A stretch of DNA of 64,000 nt from Henriciella sp. Its GTDB lineage: Bacteria; Pseudomonadota; Alphaproteobacteria; Caulobacterales; Hyphomonadaceae. The position numbers and the translations under genes were made by a program. The stretch lies in the NCBI GenBank assembly GCA_012960415.1, contig DUBH01000073.1:1-64000 (forward strand). The letters are read 5' to 3'. Under the pieces are notes generated by a model. That model searched no databases. It worked only from the letters and a program-made list of their open reading frames with translations, and had not been told where the DNA came from. Positions 55,177-64,000 of this stretch are shown here, one piece after another. Every line of letters begins with the position of its first letter. Position 1 is the stretch's first letter.

Positions 55177-55286
55177 CGTCATCCCGGCCGACCGGAGGGA
55201 GAGCCGGGACCCAGTTTGGTTGTGTGGTGTCTGGTTCGGCTGGGTCCCGGATACCCCGGATCACGTCCGGGGTTCCGGGATGACGG
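55177..55286. repeat. Pair of palindromic repeats downstream of the reverse transcriptase gene
   Basis: 55177-55214 (CGTCATCCCGGCCGACC ... GAGAGCCGGGACCCAG) and 55240-55286 (CTGGGTCCCGGATACCCCGG ... CCGGGGTTCCGGGATGACGG). Same family as the copies at 52401-53012, so the reverse transcriptase and nuclease-like lipoprotein genes are bracketed by repeat copies. The remaining bases of 55021-55306 show no gene. Confidence 0.88.
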
Positions 55287-55306
55287 GCCGAGGGGGCTGG
55301 TCTTGG

Positions 55307-57511
55307 CTACAGCCCCAGCTCTTCTTCCCGAAGCGCCTTCAACTCATCCCTGAGCCTTGCCGCCTCTTCAAACTCCAGATTTGCCGCCGCTTCGCGCATC
55401 TGTTTCTCGATGCTGGCGATGACGGATTTGAGGTTGTGGCCTGAGCCGGGTTCGAGTTTGGCGACGGCGTCTTCGGCCATGCCGCGTGCTGGGAGGCGGC
55501 GGGATTTGCCGCCCTTGAGCTGCTGGCTCTTGCCACCTGGTTTTTCGCCGAGGTCGGCGAGGATGTCGGCGACGGCGCGCACAATGGTGGTCGGGACGAT
55601 GCCGTGTTCTTCATTGTGGGCGATCTGTTTCTCGCGGCGCCGCTGGGTCTCTTCCATGGCGCGTTCCATGCTGCCGGTAATCTTGTCGGCATAGAGGACG
55701 ACGCGCGCTTCGGAGTTCCGGGCGGCGCGGCCAATGGTCTGGACCAGGGATGTTTCCGAGCGCAGGAACCCTTCCTTGTCGGCGTCGAGAATACCGACAA
55801 AGGCACATTCGGGGATATCAAGCCCTTCGCGCAGGAGGTTGATGCCGACGAGGACGTCAAACTCACCGAGGCGGAGGTCACGCAGGATCTCGATCCGCTC
55901 CACCGTGTCGATGTCGGAGTGCATGTAGCGGACCTTCACGCCCTGTTCGTGCAGGTATTCGGTGAGGTCCTCGGCCATCTTCTTGGTCAGCGTGGTGACG
56001 AGGGAGCGGAAGCCCTTGGCGGCGACGTCCTTGACCTCTGAGAGGAGGTCGTCGACCTGGTTGATATTGCCATTGTCCTTGGTGCCCGTGACGGGGCGGA
56101 CTTCGACTGGCGGATCGATGAGGCCGGTCGGGCGGATGACTTGCTCCGTGAACACGCCGCCGGTCTGCTCCAGCTCCCATGAGCCGGGGGTGGCCGAGAC
56201 GTGGATGGTCTGGGGCCGCATCGCCTCCCATTCGGGGAATTTGAGCGGGCGGTTGTCGATACAGGACGGCAGGCGGAAGCCGTATTCGGCAAGGGTGGAC
56301 TTGCGGTTGAAGTCGCCCTTGAACATGGCGCCAATCTGCGGGACGGTCTGGTGGCTCTCATCGACGAAGACGAGGGCATTGTCCGGCAGGTATTCGAACA
56401 TGGTTGGCGGCGGCTCGCCCGGCAGGCGGCCGGTGAGGTAGCGGCTGTAGTTCTCGATGCCGTTGCAGGAGCCGGTGGCGGCCATCATTTCGAGGTCATA
56501 GGTGCAGCGCTGTTCGATGCGCTGGGCTTCGAGCAGCTTGTTGTGCTTCTCGAAGTGCTCGATCGTCTCTTTCAGTTCCTTCTTGATCGAACTGATGGCG
56601 TTGTTCAGCGTCGGGCGCGGCGTCACATAGTGGCTGTTGGCGTACATCTTGATCGCGGGGAGATCTGCGATCTTCTTGCCGGTGAGGGGGTCGAACTCGA
56701 CGATGCTCTCCAGCTCATCGCCGAAGAAGGAGAGCTTCCAGGCGCAGTCATCAAGGTGGGCCGGGAAGATGTCGAGCACGTCGCCCTTGAGGCGGAAGGT
56801 GCCGCGCTGGAAGGCGCTGTCATTGCGGGTGTATTGCAGGGCGACCAGTTTCTGCGTCACCTCGCGCGGGTCGATCTGCTGGCCCTCTTCGAGCTTGAAG
56901 GTCATCGAGGTGTAGGTCTCGACCGAGCCGATACCGTAGATACAGGAGACGGACGCGACGATGATGACGTCATCCCGCTCCAGGATGGCGCGTGTGGCCG
57001 AGTGGCGCATCCGGTCGATCGCCTCGTTGATGGAGGATTCCTTCTCGATATAGAGGTCCGAGCGCGGCACGTAGGCTTCGGGCTGGTAGTAGTCGTAATA
57101 GGAGACGAAATACTCCACGGCATTGTCCGGGAAGAAGGATTTCATCTCGCCGTAAAGCTGGGCTGCGAGCGTCTTGTTGGGCGCGAGGATGAGGGCGGGG
57201 CGCTGCACCGCTTCGATGACCTTGGCCATGGTGAACGTCTTGCCGGTGCCGGTCGCGCCGAGGAGGACCTGGTCGCGCTCGCCGGCCTGGATGCCCTCGA
57301 CGAGTTCGGGGATGGCGGTGCGCTGGTCGCCGGCCGGCTCATAGTCGGAGGCGACGCGGAAACGCTTGCCGCCCTCGATCTTCTCCCACTGCCGGTCGGG
57401 CCTGTGCGGCGTCCAGTTGTCGGATGGCAGCGTGCCCGACGCATCGCGCGCGGCGCCGGACCAGTTGAATGTGGCGGAAGCGTCCGAGACGCCGGAAGGG
57501 GAACGGGACAT
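55307..57511 (-). CDS. uvrB: Excinuclease ABC subunit B
   Basis: 734 aa. DNA-damage recognition helicase of nucleotide excision repair, works with UvrA and UvrC. Seen: Walker [13 protein letters not shown] (about 85), [17 protein letters not shown], the beta-hairpin [30 protein letters not shown], motif V-VI region [13 protein letters not shown] and QTIGRAARN, and a C-terminal UVR domain ([23 protein letters not shown]) for UvrC. A 40-residue N-terminal lead precedes the family start. A Lys/Gly-rich insert ([16 protein letters not shown]) lies before the UVR domain. The stop is 21 bases from the last repeat. Confidence 0.96.
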   Translation of the reverse strand: MSRSPSGVSDASATFNWSGAARDASGTLPSDNWTPHRPDRQWEKIEGGKRFRVASDYEPAGDQRTAIPELVEGIQAGERDQVLLGATGTGKTFTMAKVIEAVQRPALILAPNKTLAAQLYGEMKSFFPDNAVEYFVSYYDYYQPEAYVPRSDLYIEKESSINEAIDRMRHSATRAILERDDVIIVASVSCIYGIGSVETYTSMTFKLEEGQQIDPREVTQKLVALQYTRNDSAFQRGTFRLKGDVLDIFPAHLDDCAWKLSFFGDELESIVEFDPLTGKKIADLPAIKMYANSHYVTPRPTLNNAISSIKKELKETIEHFEKHNKLLEAQRIEQRCTYDLEMMAATGSCNGIENYSRYLTGRLPGEPPPTMFEYLPDNALVFVDESHQTVPQIGAMFKGDFNRKSTLAEYGFRLPSCIDNRPLKFPEWEAMRPQTIHVSATPGSWELEQTGGVFTEQVIRPTGLIDPPVEVRPVTGTKDNGNINQVDDLLSEVKDVAAKGFRSLVTTLTKKMAEDLTEYLHEQGVKVRYMHSDIDTVERIEILRDLRLGEFDVLVGINLLREGLDIPECAFVGILDADKEGFLRSETSLVQTIGRAARNSEARVVLYADKITGSMERAMEETQRRREKQIAHNEEHGIVPTTIVRAVADILADLGEKPGGKSQQLKGGKSRRLPARGMAEDAVAKLEPGSGHNLKSVIASIEKQMREAAANLEFEEAARLRDELKALREEELGL

Positions 57512-57552
57512 GAACGGGAAGATGGGGCAGGGCGGGGGTCGCGTAAAGGGGG

Positions 57553-57580
57553 TGCTGCTGACAGGGGTGTGTCAGCAGCA
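57553..57580 (-). terminator. Hairpin between the amidohydrolase and uvrB genes
   Basis: TGCTGCTGACA (57553-57563) and TGTCAGCAGCA (57570-57580) form a perfect 11-bp stem with a 6-base loop, just beyond the amidohydrolase stop at 57587. There is no U-run. Confidence 0.55.
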
Positions 57581-57586
57581 GTCAGT

Positions 57587-58981
57587 TCATTCCGACGATT
57601 GCCCAGCCATGCGCTCTCGGCCTTCTTTAGAGCGGGCGGCGCGGGTTTCGAGCGCCGCGTCGAGCGCGGCGCGGTCGTGCCAGTGGCCGTTGACCATGGC
57701 GCCGGTCGGGGTGCGCAGGGCAGCCAGGTCTTCGATCGGGGAGGACGGGAGGAGGACGATGTCTGCCCGGGCGCCTTTTGCGATGATGCCGCTCTGGCCT
57801 TCTTCGCCGAGGAAGTCGGCGGCGATGCGGGTGGCCAGATCGAGGATTTCGCGATTGGTGTAGCCGATGCGGGAGAACGCTTCGATCTCGTCATGGATGG
57901 CCCAGCCGGGCGTGGTGAAGGGGTTGGGCGCGTCGGTGCCGATGAGCAGGGTGACACCGGCTTCGCGGGCGGCGCGGGCAAAGGCGATCTTCGCGTCGAG
58001 CTGGGCCTTGAAATAGGGGCGATTTTCTTCCCAGTAAGAGATGCTTCGCGGCCACCAGGCGGACCATGAGGGCAGATAGGCGGACTCGGGGCGTGCGAAA
58101 TACTCATCCGGATCGGCGGAGTAGAAACGGCCATAGATGAGCGCGAAAGTCGGCACGAGCGCTGTGCCCGCGGCGGCGGTCTCAGCGGCGAGGGCGTCGA
58201 ATTTGGCGGGATCGGCATTGGCCCAAAGCTGCGCCCATGGATAGCGCGCGTCTGTCGTGAAGCCATCGCGGACCAGGGCTTCGGCGTAGCCGTCAAAATG
58301 CTCGATACTGTCGACCTTGAGGGCGAGCACCTCGCTTACGGTCATCGTTTCGGGCACATGGCAGAAAATTTTGAGGCCGGCGGCTCTGGCTTCCTCGACG
58401 GCGGCGGTGAAGCTCTCCGGGGAGAGCTTGCTGTAGAGCTTGATGGCGGGGTAACCGGAGGCGGCCTGACTGCGCACCACGCCGCGCGCCTGATCGGCGT
58501 TTTCGGTACGGACCGAGCCGTCAGGGCGGACGGGCTCAGCGCCATCGATCAGCGGACCTGTCGTGTAGACGCGGGGGGCGGGCACCTGTCCGGTCAGCGC
58601 CATGAGGTCGAGGTCGGTCGCATAGGTCGCGCCGGTGAGGTTGCGCACGCGCGTGATCGAATTGGCGAGATAGACGACACCTGCGCTCATCTCCCAGTAA
58701 TGGACGTGCATGTCCGTAAGGCCGGGCATCAGCGTCTGGCCTTTGCCATCAATGATGAGCGCGCCCGTTTCCTTAGACGTGGCAGGCGCAGACCCTTCGG
58801 CGACGGTGGTGATACGGCTGCCCTCGACAATGACGTGGCCGGTTTCGATGTCGCCATCTGGCGTCATGGTGAGGATGTGAACATTGTCAAAGATCACGCG
58901 GTCCGGGCTCTGCGCGATGGCGGGCAGAAACGTGGCGAGCGCCGCGTGGAGGAGGGTGATGAGCGCAAGTCTGATGGACAT
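57587..58981 (-). CDS. Secreted amidohydrolase family protein
   Basis: 464 aa. Signal peptide (MSIRLALITLLHAALATFLPAIAQ), then the amidohydrolase superfamily pattern: VIFDNVHILTM, GQTLMPGLTDMHVHYWEM with the first metal His pair, KIFCHVPET and SIEHFDGYAEAL with later His ligands, and LIGTDAPNPF with the metal/catalytic Asp. This is the imidazolonepropionase-like group that hydrolyses cyclic amides or peptides, in the periplasm here. ATG at 58979-58981 is preceded by AAAGG; earlier in-frame ATGs encode the upstream tandem repeat. Substrate unknown. Confidence 0.86.
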   Translation of the reverse strand: MSIRLALITLLHAALATFLPAIAQSPDRVIFDNVHILTMTPDGDIETGHVIVEGSRITTVAEGSAPATSKETGALIIDGKGQTLMPGLTDMHVHYWEMSAGVVYLANSITRVRNLTGATYATDLDLMALTGQVPAPRVYTTGPLIDGAEPVRPDGSVRTENADQARGVVRSQAASGYPAIKLYSKLSPESFTAAVEEARAAGLKIFCHVPETMTVSEVLALKVDSIEHFDGYAEALVRDGFTTDARYPWAQLWANADPAKFDALAAETAAAGTALVPTFALIYGRFYSADPDEYFARPESAYLPSWSAWWPRSISYWEENRPYFKAQLDAKIAFARAAREAGVTLLIGTDAPNPFTTPGWAIHDEIEAFSRIGYTNREILDLATRIAADFLGEEGQSGIIAKGARADIVLLPSSPIEDLAALRTPTGAMVNGHWHDRAALDAALETRAARSKEGRERMAGQSSE

Positions 58982-59053
58982 GGGGCTGCCTTTCGCAGGT
59001 GTGTTGAGAACCTGGCTTTGGCCTAGCGCGCTGACCCGCCGGTCACTTGTTTT

Positions 59054-59095
59054 CCGGTGAATGGACATTTTTGGCCGGTGAATGGCCATGTGTGG
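59054..59095. promoter_or_regulatory. 21-bp tandem repeat, candidate LytTR operator
   Basis: Two direct copies of CCGGTGAATGG start at 59054 and 59075; extended to 21 bases they agree at 18 positions (both end CAT.T.TGG). The period is two helical turns. They lie in the gap upstream of the amidohydrolase gene (minus strand) and immediately past the stop of the LytTR regulator gene. LytTR proteins bind short direct repeats spaced by about 21 bases, so this is a plausible target site. Confidence 0.5.
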
Positions 59096-59101
59096 CGCGG
59101 C

Positions 59102-59911
59102 TTAGTGGCTGAGGCTGCGAAGGGCGCGCGCACCGCTGCGGCTCGCCGTGACGGTTTCGCCGCTGGAGAGGAGGATGAGGAGGCGGCCATTGCCAGCCGG
59201 CTCGGCCTTCTCGACGGCGCTCAGCCGGATGATGTGAGAGCGATGTACGCGCAGGAAGCGGTCTGGCGGGAGGCGGTCTTCGAACGTGTTGAGCGAGGTG
59301 GTCGATAGCCGCTTGCCGCGCGAGAGCGTGATCTCGCTATAGTCGCCGGCGCCGGAGATGGAGATGATGTCCGACAGGTTGAGGCTAGTCAGCTCGCCAT
59401 CGACTTTCACGAGCAATGTGTCTGGCTGGCCGGGTGCGGCGGCGACGTCTGCCGAGCGGGTGGCGAGCTGGCGGCGCAGATAGAGGACGAGGCTGAAGAG
59501 GGCGATGGCGGCGTAAAGCGTGACGCCCTGAAACATCTGCCAGACGAAAGCGATGTAGACGAAGGGCGGCGCGGATATGCCTTCGGTGAGCCAGTTGCCG
59601 CCAAGAGACCGGGCGAGAATGATGGCGAGATACCAGCTTGATGCGAATAGTAAAGCGAGCGGGATTTGCACAATCAGCTGGACCAGCGCGCGGCGCGGCC
59701 AGACAAACGGGGTCAGGACACCGTGCATGAGTGTCCCGATCAGCATGGCTGGCGCGGTGTTCACCAAGGCGTCTCGCACATGACGAAGGGGTGACTGATC
59801 AACCGTGAGCCAAAAGACGATCATGTAACAAAGGAAGAGCAGCACACCGAGACAGAGTGCGAGCTTTGCATCCTGGTCCCGGCGGGGCAGTCGATCTTCG
59901 GGTGAAGTCAC
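59102..59911 (-). CDS. LytTR-family membrane-bound transcriptional regulator
   Basis: 269 aa from a GTG at 59909-59911. Four hydrophobic segments fill residues 17-150 (LALCLGVLLFLCYMIVFWL; VNTAPAMLIGTLMHGVL; LIVQIPLALLFASSWYLAI; MFQGVTLYAAIALFSLVLYL). The C-terminal 100 residues are a LytTR DNA-binding domain: LLVKVDGELTSLNLSDIISISGAGDYSEI, FEDRLPPDRFLRVHRSHIIRLSAVE and LLILLSSGETVTASR. No receiver domain, so the signal is read by the membrane part. It is immediately upstream of the amidohydrolase on the same strand, and the gap has a tandem repeat. Confidence 0.88.
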   Translation of the reverse strand: MTSPEDRLPRRDQDAKLALCLGVLLFLCYMIVFWLTVDQSPLRHVRDALVNTAPAMLIGTLMHGVLTPFVWPRRALVQLIVQIPLALLFASSWYLAIILARSLGGNWLTEGISAPPFVYIAFVWQMFQGVTLYAAIALFSLVLYLRRQLATRSADVAAAPGQPDTLLVKVDGELTSLNLSDIISISGAGDYSEITLSRGKRLSTTSLNTFEDRLPPDRFLRVHRSHIIRLSAVEKAEPAGNGRLLILLSSGETVTASRSGARALRSLSH

Positions 59912-59998
59912 GTCTGGATTGCCTGCTTTTTCTGTTTGCCAGCAACCTACATTGCGAGATGCCGTTTGCGAAGCAGAGACGCGCCAAGGAGCTGTCGA

Positions 59999-60697
59999 TC
60001 AGCAGGTGTCAGTGAAAGGCGCTTCGGTGATTTCGCCGCTCTTTTCGTCCAGCAGCAGGATTATGCCGGTTCGTTCGCCCTCCGGGCAGGCCGCTGGCAG
60101 GAGGTTGTTCCAGCTTTCCAGTTGTTCCAGCTCGCCGCTGCGCAGGCTGATATGGTCGGCGCGGGCTGGTGCGTCCTCGCCGGTGGAGGGCGTGTAGAGG
60201 AGAAGCTCTGTCAGACCGTCCATATTGGTGTCGGGCGTCGCGACAATCCTGGTGGCTGGGCTAGCCAGTGCATCGGGGAGCGCGGCCTCCAGCGTCATGC
60301 CGCCAATGGACACCAGGACGATCCGAACGCCGTCTTCACCTTTGACCATCCACGCCGTTTCATTGGCTCCAGGCGCGGAGAATGAGCCCGTCGCGCGTCC
60401 GACGATTGCGGCGTCATCAATACCATCCGGAGGCGTCGCATTGCCCATCTCAAATTCTGCAGCGGCTGCGTCGGAGTCGCGCGGGTCGAAAAAGGGCACA
60501 GCATCCACCTCTTCAGGCTGACGTGGTGATAGGCCTTCGGCGTCACGGATCGTCGGCGTCTCGATCTTTGCCGTCTTTGCCTCGTCGCCATTGTCAGTGG
60601 CAGCGCTCTCTGGCGGGCCGGATCGCTCCATGGGTTCGGAACAGGCTGCAATGAGGGGGGCCAAGAGGAGGAGGGCGGTCAATAGGCGCGTTGGCAT
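59999..60697 (-). CDS. Hypothetical lipoprotein
   Basis: 232 aa. Signal MPTRLLTALLLLAPLIAAC with lipobox IAAC (Cys19). An acidic Ser/Thr/Glu/Pro linker (about 20-90) leads to a compact part with TAWMVKGEDGVRIVLVSIGGMTLEAAL, VATPDTNMDGLTELLLYTPS and TGIILLLDEKSGEITEAPF. DTNMDGLTE has the spacing of an FG-GAP/EF-type calcium-binding loop. GAGG precedes the ATG. It sits upstream of the LytTR gene on the same strand with 87 bases between. Function unknown. Confidence 0.65.
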   Translation of the reverse strand: MPTRLLTALLLLAPLIAACSEPMERSGPPESAATDNGDEAKTAKIETPTIRDAEGLSPRQPEEVDAVPFFDPRDSDAAAAEFEMGNATPPDGIDDAAIVGRATGSFSAPGANETAWMVKGEDGVRIVLVSIGGMTLEAALPDALASPATRIVATPDTNMDGLTELLLYTPSTGEDAPARADHISLRSGELEQLESWNNLLPAACPEGERTGIILLLDEKSGEITEAPFTDTC

Positions 60698-60917
60698 GTC
60701 AGGTCCTCTTCAGATCCTCCGGCTGCCTAACGTATCCAGAAAGGTTTGGTTCTCTGAAGACGGCTATGGGCCGCACCAGGCGCCGTGTTGAAGCCGTTGA
60801 AGCTTGCAAGGCGCGGGTTCGATCAGGATTGACAAGGCTGCTGCCAGATCGTCGACTGCAGATAGCGATGTGCCTGCGAAGCTGTAATGACGGGCGCACG
60901 TCTGGAGGAGAACGCCC

Positions 60918-62426
60918 ATGGCGATTGTCGACCCGGAGGTTGCGGCAGCTGCTGCAGCGAAACCTGTCTCGGCGCATGACGGGCTGAGCCGTCGCGCGAT
61001 CTACCTCCATGGCTCACTTGCCATCCCGCTCGCCATCTATGGCTATCCGCTCGCGATCTGGCTGCCCGCCCATTATGGCGCGAGCCTTGGGAGCCTCGCC
61101 CTGGTCGGCACGATCCTGATGCTGGCGCGGTTCACCGATGTGTTCACCGACCCGCTCATGGGCGAGATTTCAGATCGGGGGCGCACGCGGTTTGGCCGCC
61201 GCAAGCCCTATATGGTTCTGGGCGCGCCCTGCCTGATGATCGCCGCCTGGTTCCTCTTCGTCCCGTCAGAGGGGGCAGGGGTGCTCTATCTGCTCTGCTG
61301 GCTGACGGCCTTCTTTGCGTCTGCCACCATGATCCAGATTCCGTTCCGGGCGTGGGGGGCGGAGCTGTCGGCCGACTACCATGTGCGCAGCCGGATTACC
61401 GCGGCGCGTGAATTCTTTGTCCTTGGTGGCCTGCTTCTGGCGGCAGCGGTGCCGATGGCTGTCGAAGTCCTCGCGGATGGCGGCGCGGTTGGACAGGTGT
61501 TCGTTTCCATGTGGCGCGACATGATCGGCGCTTTCTCCGGCGATATCATGAACCGCGTACCGAGTGACCGGTCGGCGCTGACCGGGCCGGTCCTGTTCTG
61601 GCTCGCCATTACGATCATTGTTCTCGTGCCGCTGCTGACACTGCTCGTGGTGACGACGGTGAAGGAGCCGCCGCCAGCCGCGCGCGAGCGTGTGCCGGTC
61701 ATCGAAGGCTTCAAGCATATGTGGCGCAATGGCCCGATGCGCCGGGTCCTTCTGATCGCGTTTTTCGTGATTGCCGGTGAAAGCCTGCGCAATGCCGTGT
61801 CGCTATTCTTTATCCGCGACATTGTCGGCATTCCGACGATCGGAGCGGCGTATTTTCTCTATTTCGTGGCAGGGATCGCCGCGATCCCGTTCTGGCTTTG
61901 GATGGGGCGGAAGGTTGGCAAGCACCGCGCCTTTCTTGGCACGCTGGGCTTTGTCAGCTTTGTGAGCGCGGCAAACCTCTTCCTCGGCTATGGCGATTAT
62001 TTCGCATTCTTCTGCCTCTTCCTGCTGAAGGGGTTTGCCTTTGGCGGGCTTCAATTCCTGCCGCTCGCGATGCTGGCCGATGTGGTCGATGTCGACAGCG
62101 CGCGGTCTGGCGGGCGACGAGCCGGGGCATATTTTGCGGTCATCGGTCTATCCGAGAAGCTGGCGGCGGCGATATTCACCGGCATCGCGCTCAATATTGT
62201 GGGCCTGCTCGGCTATCAGGCGATGGGGGCGGCCGCGTCGGCAGAAGAGGGCGTGCTGGCGCTCCGACTGGTCTACTGCCTCGGTCCCATTGCGCTTTAC
62301 AGTCTCGCCGTGCCGCTTATCTGGGGCTATCCGCTGACGCCTGAGCGCCATGCGCGCCTGCGCGCGGGGCTGGAACGTCGCGCTAAACGGCTGGCTGCGG
62401 CGAAGGAGGCTGAGAGCCAGGCTTAG
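60918..62426 (+). CDS. MFS transporter, GPH (sugar:cation symporter) type
   Basis: 502 aa, about 12 membrane helices. Signatures: IPLAIYGYPLAIWLPAHYG, the cation-binding helix RFTDVFTDPLMGEISDRGRTRFGRRKPYMVLGAP (MelB-like D-x3-D), ATMIQIPFRAWGAELSADYHVRSRITAARE and LADVVDVDSARSGGRRAGAYFAV with its second half. This is the glycoside-pentoside-hexuronide:cation symporter branch, although many marine relatives carry other substrates. TGGAGGAGA precedes the ATG. It converges on the acyl-CoA synthetase gene. Confidence 0.87.
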   Translation: MAIVDPEVAAAAAAKPVSAHDGLSRRAIYLHGSLAIPLAIYGYPLAIWLPAHYGASLGSLALVGTILMLARFTDVFTDPLMGEISDRGRTRFGRRKPYMVLGAPCLMIAAWFLFVPSEGAGVLYLLCWLTAFFASATMIQIPFRAWGAELSADYHVRSRITAAREFFVLGGLLLAAAVPMAVEVLADGGAVGQVFVSMWRDMIGAFSGDIMNRVPSDRSALTGPVLFWLAITIIVLVPLLTLLVVTTVKEPPPAARERVPVIEGFKHMWRNGPMRRVLLIAFFVIAGESLRNAVSLFFIRDIVGIPTIGAAYFLYFVAGIAAIPFWLWMGRKVGKHRAFLGTLGFVSFVSAANLFLGYGDYFAFFCLFLLKGFAFGGLQFLPLAMLADVVDVDSARSGGRRAGAYFAVIGLSEKLAAAIFTGIALNIVGLLGYQAMGAAASAEEGVLALRLVYCLGPIALYSLAVPLIWGYPLTPERHARLRAGLERRAKRLAAAKEAESQA

Positions 62427-62439
62427 AGGGCTGAGGCCT

Positions 62440-63888
62440 CTAAAGCCGCGCTTCGCGCAGGGCCTTGCGGCGGGTCTTTCCGGCATCATCGCGCAGAGGG
62501 TCGCGGACAAGCTCAATGGATTTGGGGAGCTTGTAGGTGACGAGGCGCTCGCGCAGATGCGCGGTGAGGGCGGCCTCGTCGAGGTCACCTTTCGGCATGT
62601 CGATAATGGCGTGGAGGCGCGATCCCATATCCTCATCCGGCAGGCCGATGACGGCAGAGGAGCGCACGCCTTCGAATGCGTCGAGCGCGGCTTCGATCTC
62701 GGCGGGGTAGATGTTCGCGCCGCCGACGATGATCATGTCCGACTTGCGGTCAGTGAGGTAGAGATAGCCGTCGGCGTCCATCCAGCCCATGTCGCCAAGG
62801 CTTTCCCAGCCGCCCTCGATCGCCTTGGCTTCGGCGCCGAGATAATAATAGGAGCTGCCTTGTCCCGCGAGCGGGCGGAGGAACACTTCTCCCACCTCGC
62901 CGGTCGGGACTTCCTGCCCATCCTCGCCAAAGATCTTCATCTCGCAGCTCTCGACGGGTCGGCCGACGCTGCCCCTATGCGTCAGCCATTCGGTGCCCTG
63001 TATCGTGGTCGAGCCCTGACCCTCTGTGCCGCCATAAAGCTCCCAGATCACCTCAGGGCCGAGCCACTCGATGAAGGCCTCTTTCAGCCAGGGCGGGCAG
63101 GGGGCGGCAAGGTGCCAGAGCGCATTGAGGCTCGAGACGTCATAGCGGGCGCGCACGTCCTCAGGCAGGGCCCAGATCCGGCGCATCATGGTTGGCACCA
63201 TATAGGCGGTTTCGAGCTTCATCCGGTCGATCAGCTCCAGCGTTTTCTCGGCATCGAAGCGGGTGGTGACGGCGACGCTCGCGCCTTTGAAGAGGGCGAT
63301 CGTGGCCCACATGAAGGGTCCATTATGGTAGAGCGGGCCGGGGATCAGCATCGAGCCCTGCGTGCGGATTTCGAGGAAATCCATCTCCGTGTCCCACTGC
63401 GCCGGCAGCTTCGACACGATGAGCTTGGGCCGGCCCGTCGAGCCACCGGAGGTCATCGCCTTGAAGGAGGCGGCGGTCTTCTCCGGGAGTTCGGTGTCCG
63501 GCAGGGAGGCGTCCGGCGTGTAGCCAGCCGGGATGGACGGGGTCGGCGCGTATTCGCCGTCGGCGACGCCAACCACGAGGGCGGGCTTGCCAAGCTCGAC
63601 GATCTGGTCGCGCTCATATTTGGGCAGGCGGGCCGAGACTGGCTGCGGCGTCGCGCCAAGCTTCCAGGCGGCAAAGCACGCCTCGAAGAATTCCAGACTG
63701 TTGGGCAGGGCGATGGTGACGAAATCATCCTGTTTGACGCCGAGGTCTGCATAGGCGCGGGCGAGCCGGTTGGTGCGCGCCTCAAGCGCGGCCCATGTGA
63801 TCTGGTCCCCCTCATGATCGACCGCCACCCGCTCCGGCTGGATGGCCGCCCAATGGGCAAGAATGCGCGAGAGCGACAGGACAGGCAT
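62440..63888 (-). CDS. Acyl-CoA synthetase (AMP-dependent, class I adenylate-forming)
   Basis: 482 aa. Activates a carboxylic acid to its CoA thioester via acyl-AMP. Seen: A3 SFKAMTSGGSTGRPKLI, IPGPLYHNGPFMW, A5 WELYGGTEGQ, A7 SLGDMGWMDADGYLYLTDRKSDMIIVGGANIYPAEIEAAL, and the terminal A10 Lys in DAGKTRRKALRE. It is somewhat short but has both the N and C subdomains. GAGGAGA precedes the ATG. The aromatic and medium/short-chain branches share these motifs, so the acid is not predicted. The 112 bases to the window end hold nothing I can identify. Confidence 0.88.
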   Translation of the reverse strand: MPVLSLSRILAHWAAIQPERVAVDHEGDQITWAALEARTNRLARAYADLGVKQDDFVTIALPNSLEFFEACFAAWKLGATPQPVSARLPKYERDQIVELGKPALVVGVADGEYAPTPSIPAGYTPDASLPDTELPEKTAASFKAMTSGGSTGRPKLIVSKLPAQWDTEMDFLEIRTQGSMLIPGPLYHNGPFMWATIALFKGASVAVTTRFDAEKTLELIDRMKLETAYMVPTMMRRIWALPEDVRARYDVSSLNALWHLAAPCPPWLKEAFIEWLGPEVIWELYGGTEGQGSTTIQGTEWLTHRGSVGRPVESCEMKIFGEDGQEVPTGEVGEVFLRPLAGQGSSYYYLGAEAKAIEGGWESLGDMGWMDADGYLYLTDRKSDMIIVGGANIYPAEIEAALDAFEGVRSSAVIGLPDEDMGSRLHAIIDMPKGDLDEAALTAHLRERLVTYKLPKSIELVRDPLRDDAGKTRRKALREARL

Positions 63889-64000
63889 GGGCAGGTCTCC
63901 TCCGGACGGGCCGTCTGATGCGGCCTCTCTTGTGGTGCTGGAGGGGAGCGTAGTGATTTGGGCGCGGAGGGGAAGGTGGGACGTTGGGGGAGGCGATGTA

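Noticed and set aside
52401..55286. CRISPR array
   Set aside because: The repeats are palindromic, of unequal length and centre, irregularly spaced and partly coding; there are no uniform spacers and no cas genes.
56201..58069. 622-codon open frame on the plus strand
   Set aside because: Antisense to uvrB and the amidohydrolase; Gly/Val/Glu-rich with no domain.
57142..58296. 384-codon open frame, minus strand, very rich in Pro/Ser/Ala/Arg
   Set aside because: Overlaps uvrB and the amidohydrolase in another frame; low-complexity shadow translation.
62350..63918. 522-codon open frame on the plus strand
   Set aside because: Antisense to the acyl-CoA synthetase, which has all its motifs.

Overview
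The window reads as chromosome of a dimorphic, probably prosthecate alphaproteobacterium of the Caulobacterales/Hyphomonadaceae type. This rests on gene content: an SpmX-like polar muramidase (5024-6607), a MipZ division-site ATPase (31163-32059), a TipN-like coiled-coil membrane protein (48050-49990), ClpS/ClpA, a phasin, and several families typical of alphaproteobacteria (DUF1489, DUF2849, DUF934, DUF1499). The genus is not decidable from the sequence alone. No rRNA is present. One tRNA is seen, tRNA-Leu(GAG) at 3414-3498.

Layout. 1-1.2 kb: two lipoproteins on the minus strand, then a C-terminal fragment of a propionyl-CoA carboxylase alpha subunit with no biotin carboxylase part, which suggests an old breakpoint. 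1.2-6.6 kb: two DUF805 membrane proteins, lipB, tRNA-Leu, mgtE, spmX. 6.7-22.6 kb: the leucine catabolic genes (isovaleryl-CoA dehydrogenase, both 3-methylcrotonyl-CoA carboxylase subunits, methylglutaconyl-CoA hydratase) interleaved with a hybrid histidine kinase, the ergothioneine pair egtB-egtD, an aldo/keto reductase, a cNMP/patatin protein, an EF-hand protein and an acyltransferase. 22.6-34.9 kb: DUF1489, an M16 peptidase gene interrupted by one in-frame TAG, clpA-clpS, DUF1499, phasin, a D,D-carboxypeptidase, mipZ, panC, a YkuD-type enzyme and a GOLPH3-like protein. 34.9-41.2 kb: a compact assimilatory sulfate reduction operon (cysG, DUF2849, GST, cysI, DUF934, cysH) divergent from a LysR regulator. 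41.3-51.5 kb: AbgT transporter, prfC, MscS-type channel, a TipN-like protein, a GNAT enzyme and small envelope proteins.

51.6-55.3 kb is the accessory region. It carries a cluster of palindromic repeats, a GIY-YIG nuclease gene whose 3' end is made of those repeats, a hypothetical gene with a repeat inserted in frame, a nuclease-like lipoprotein, and a visibly AT-rich gene for a stand-alone reverse transcriptase (53632-55020) with a non-canonical WADD catalytic motif. This gene, which resembles the unknown-group/defence reverse transcriptases, is the best candidate for an undescribed system here. 55.3-64 kb returns to ordinary chromosome: uvrB, a secreted amidohydrolase with a 21-bp tandem repeat upstream that could be the target of the adjacent LytTR regulator, a lipoprotein, a sugar/cation symporter-type MFS protein and an acyl-CoA synthetase.

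Intergenic stretches are short. No gene-free stretch exceeds 300 bases. The longest are 55021-55306, which holds repeats, and 9815-10049 and 60698-60917, where I see nothing beyond likely promoters.
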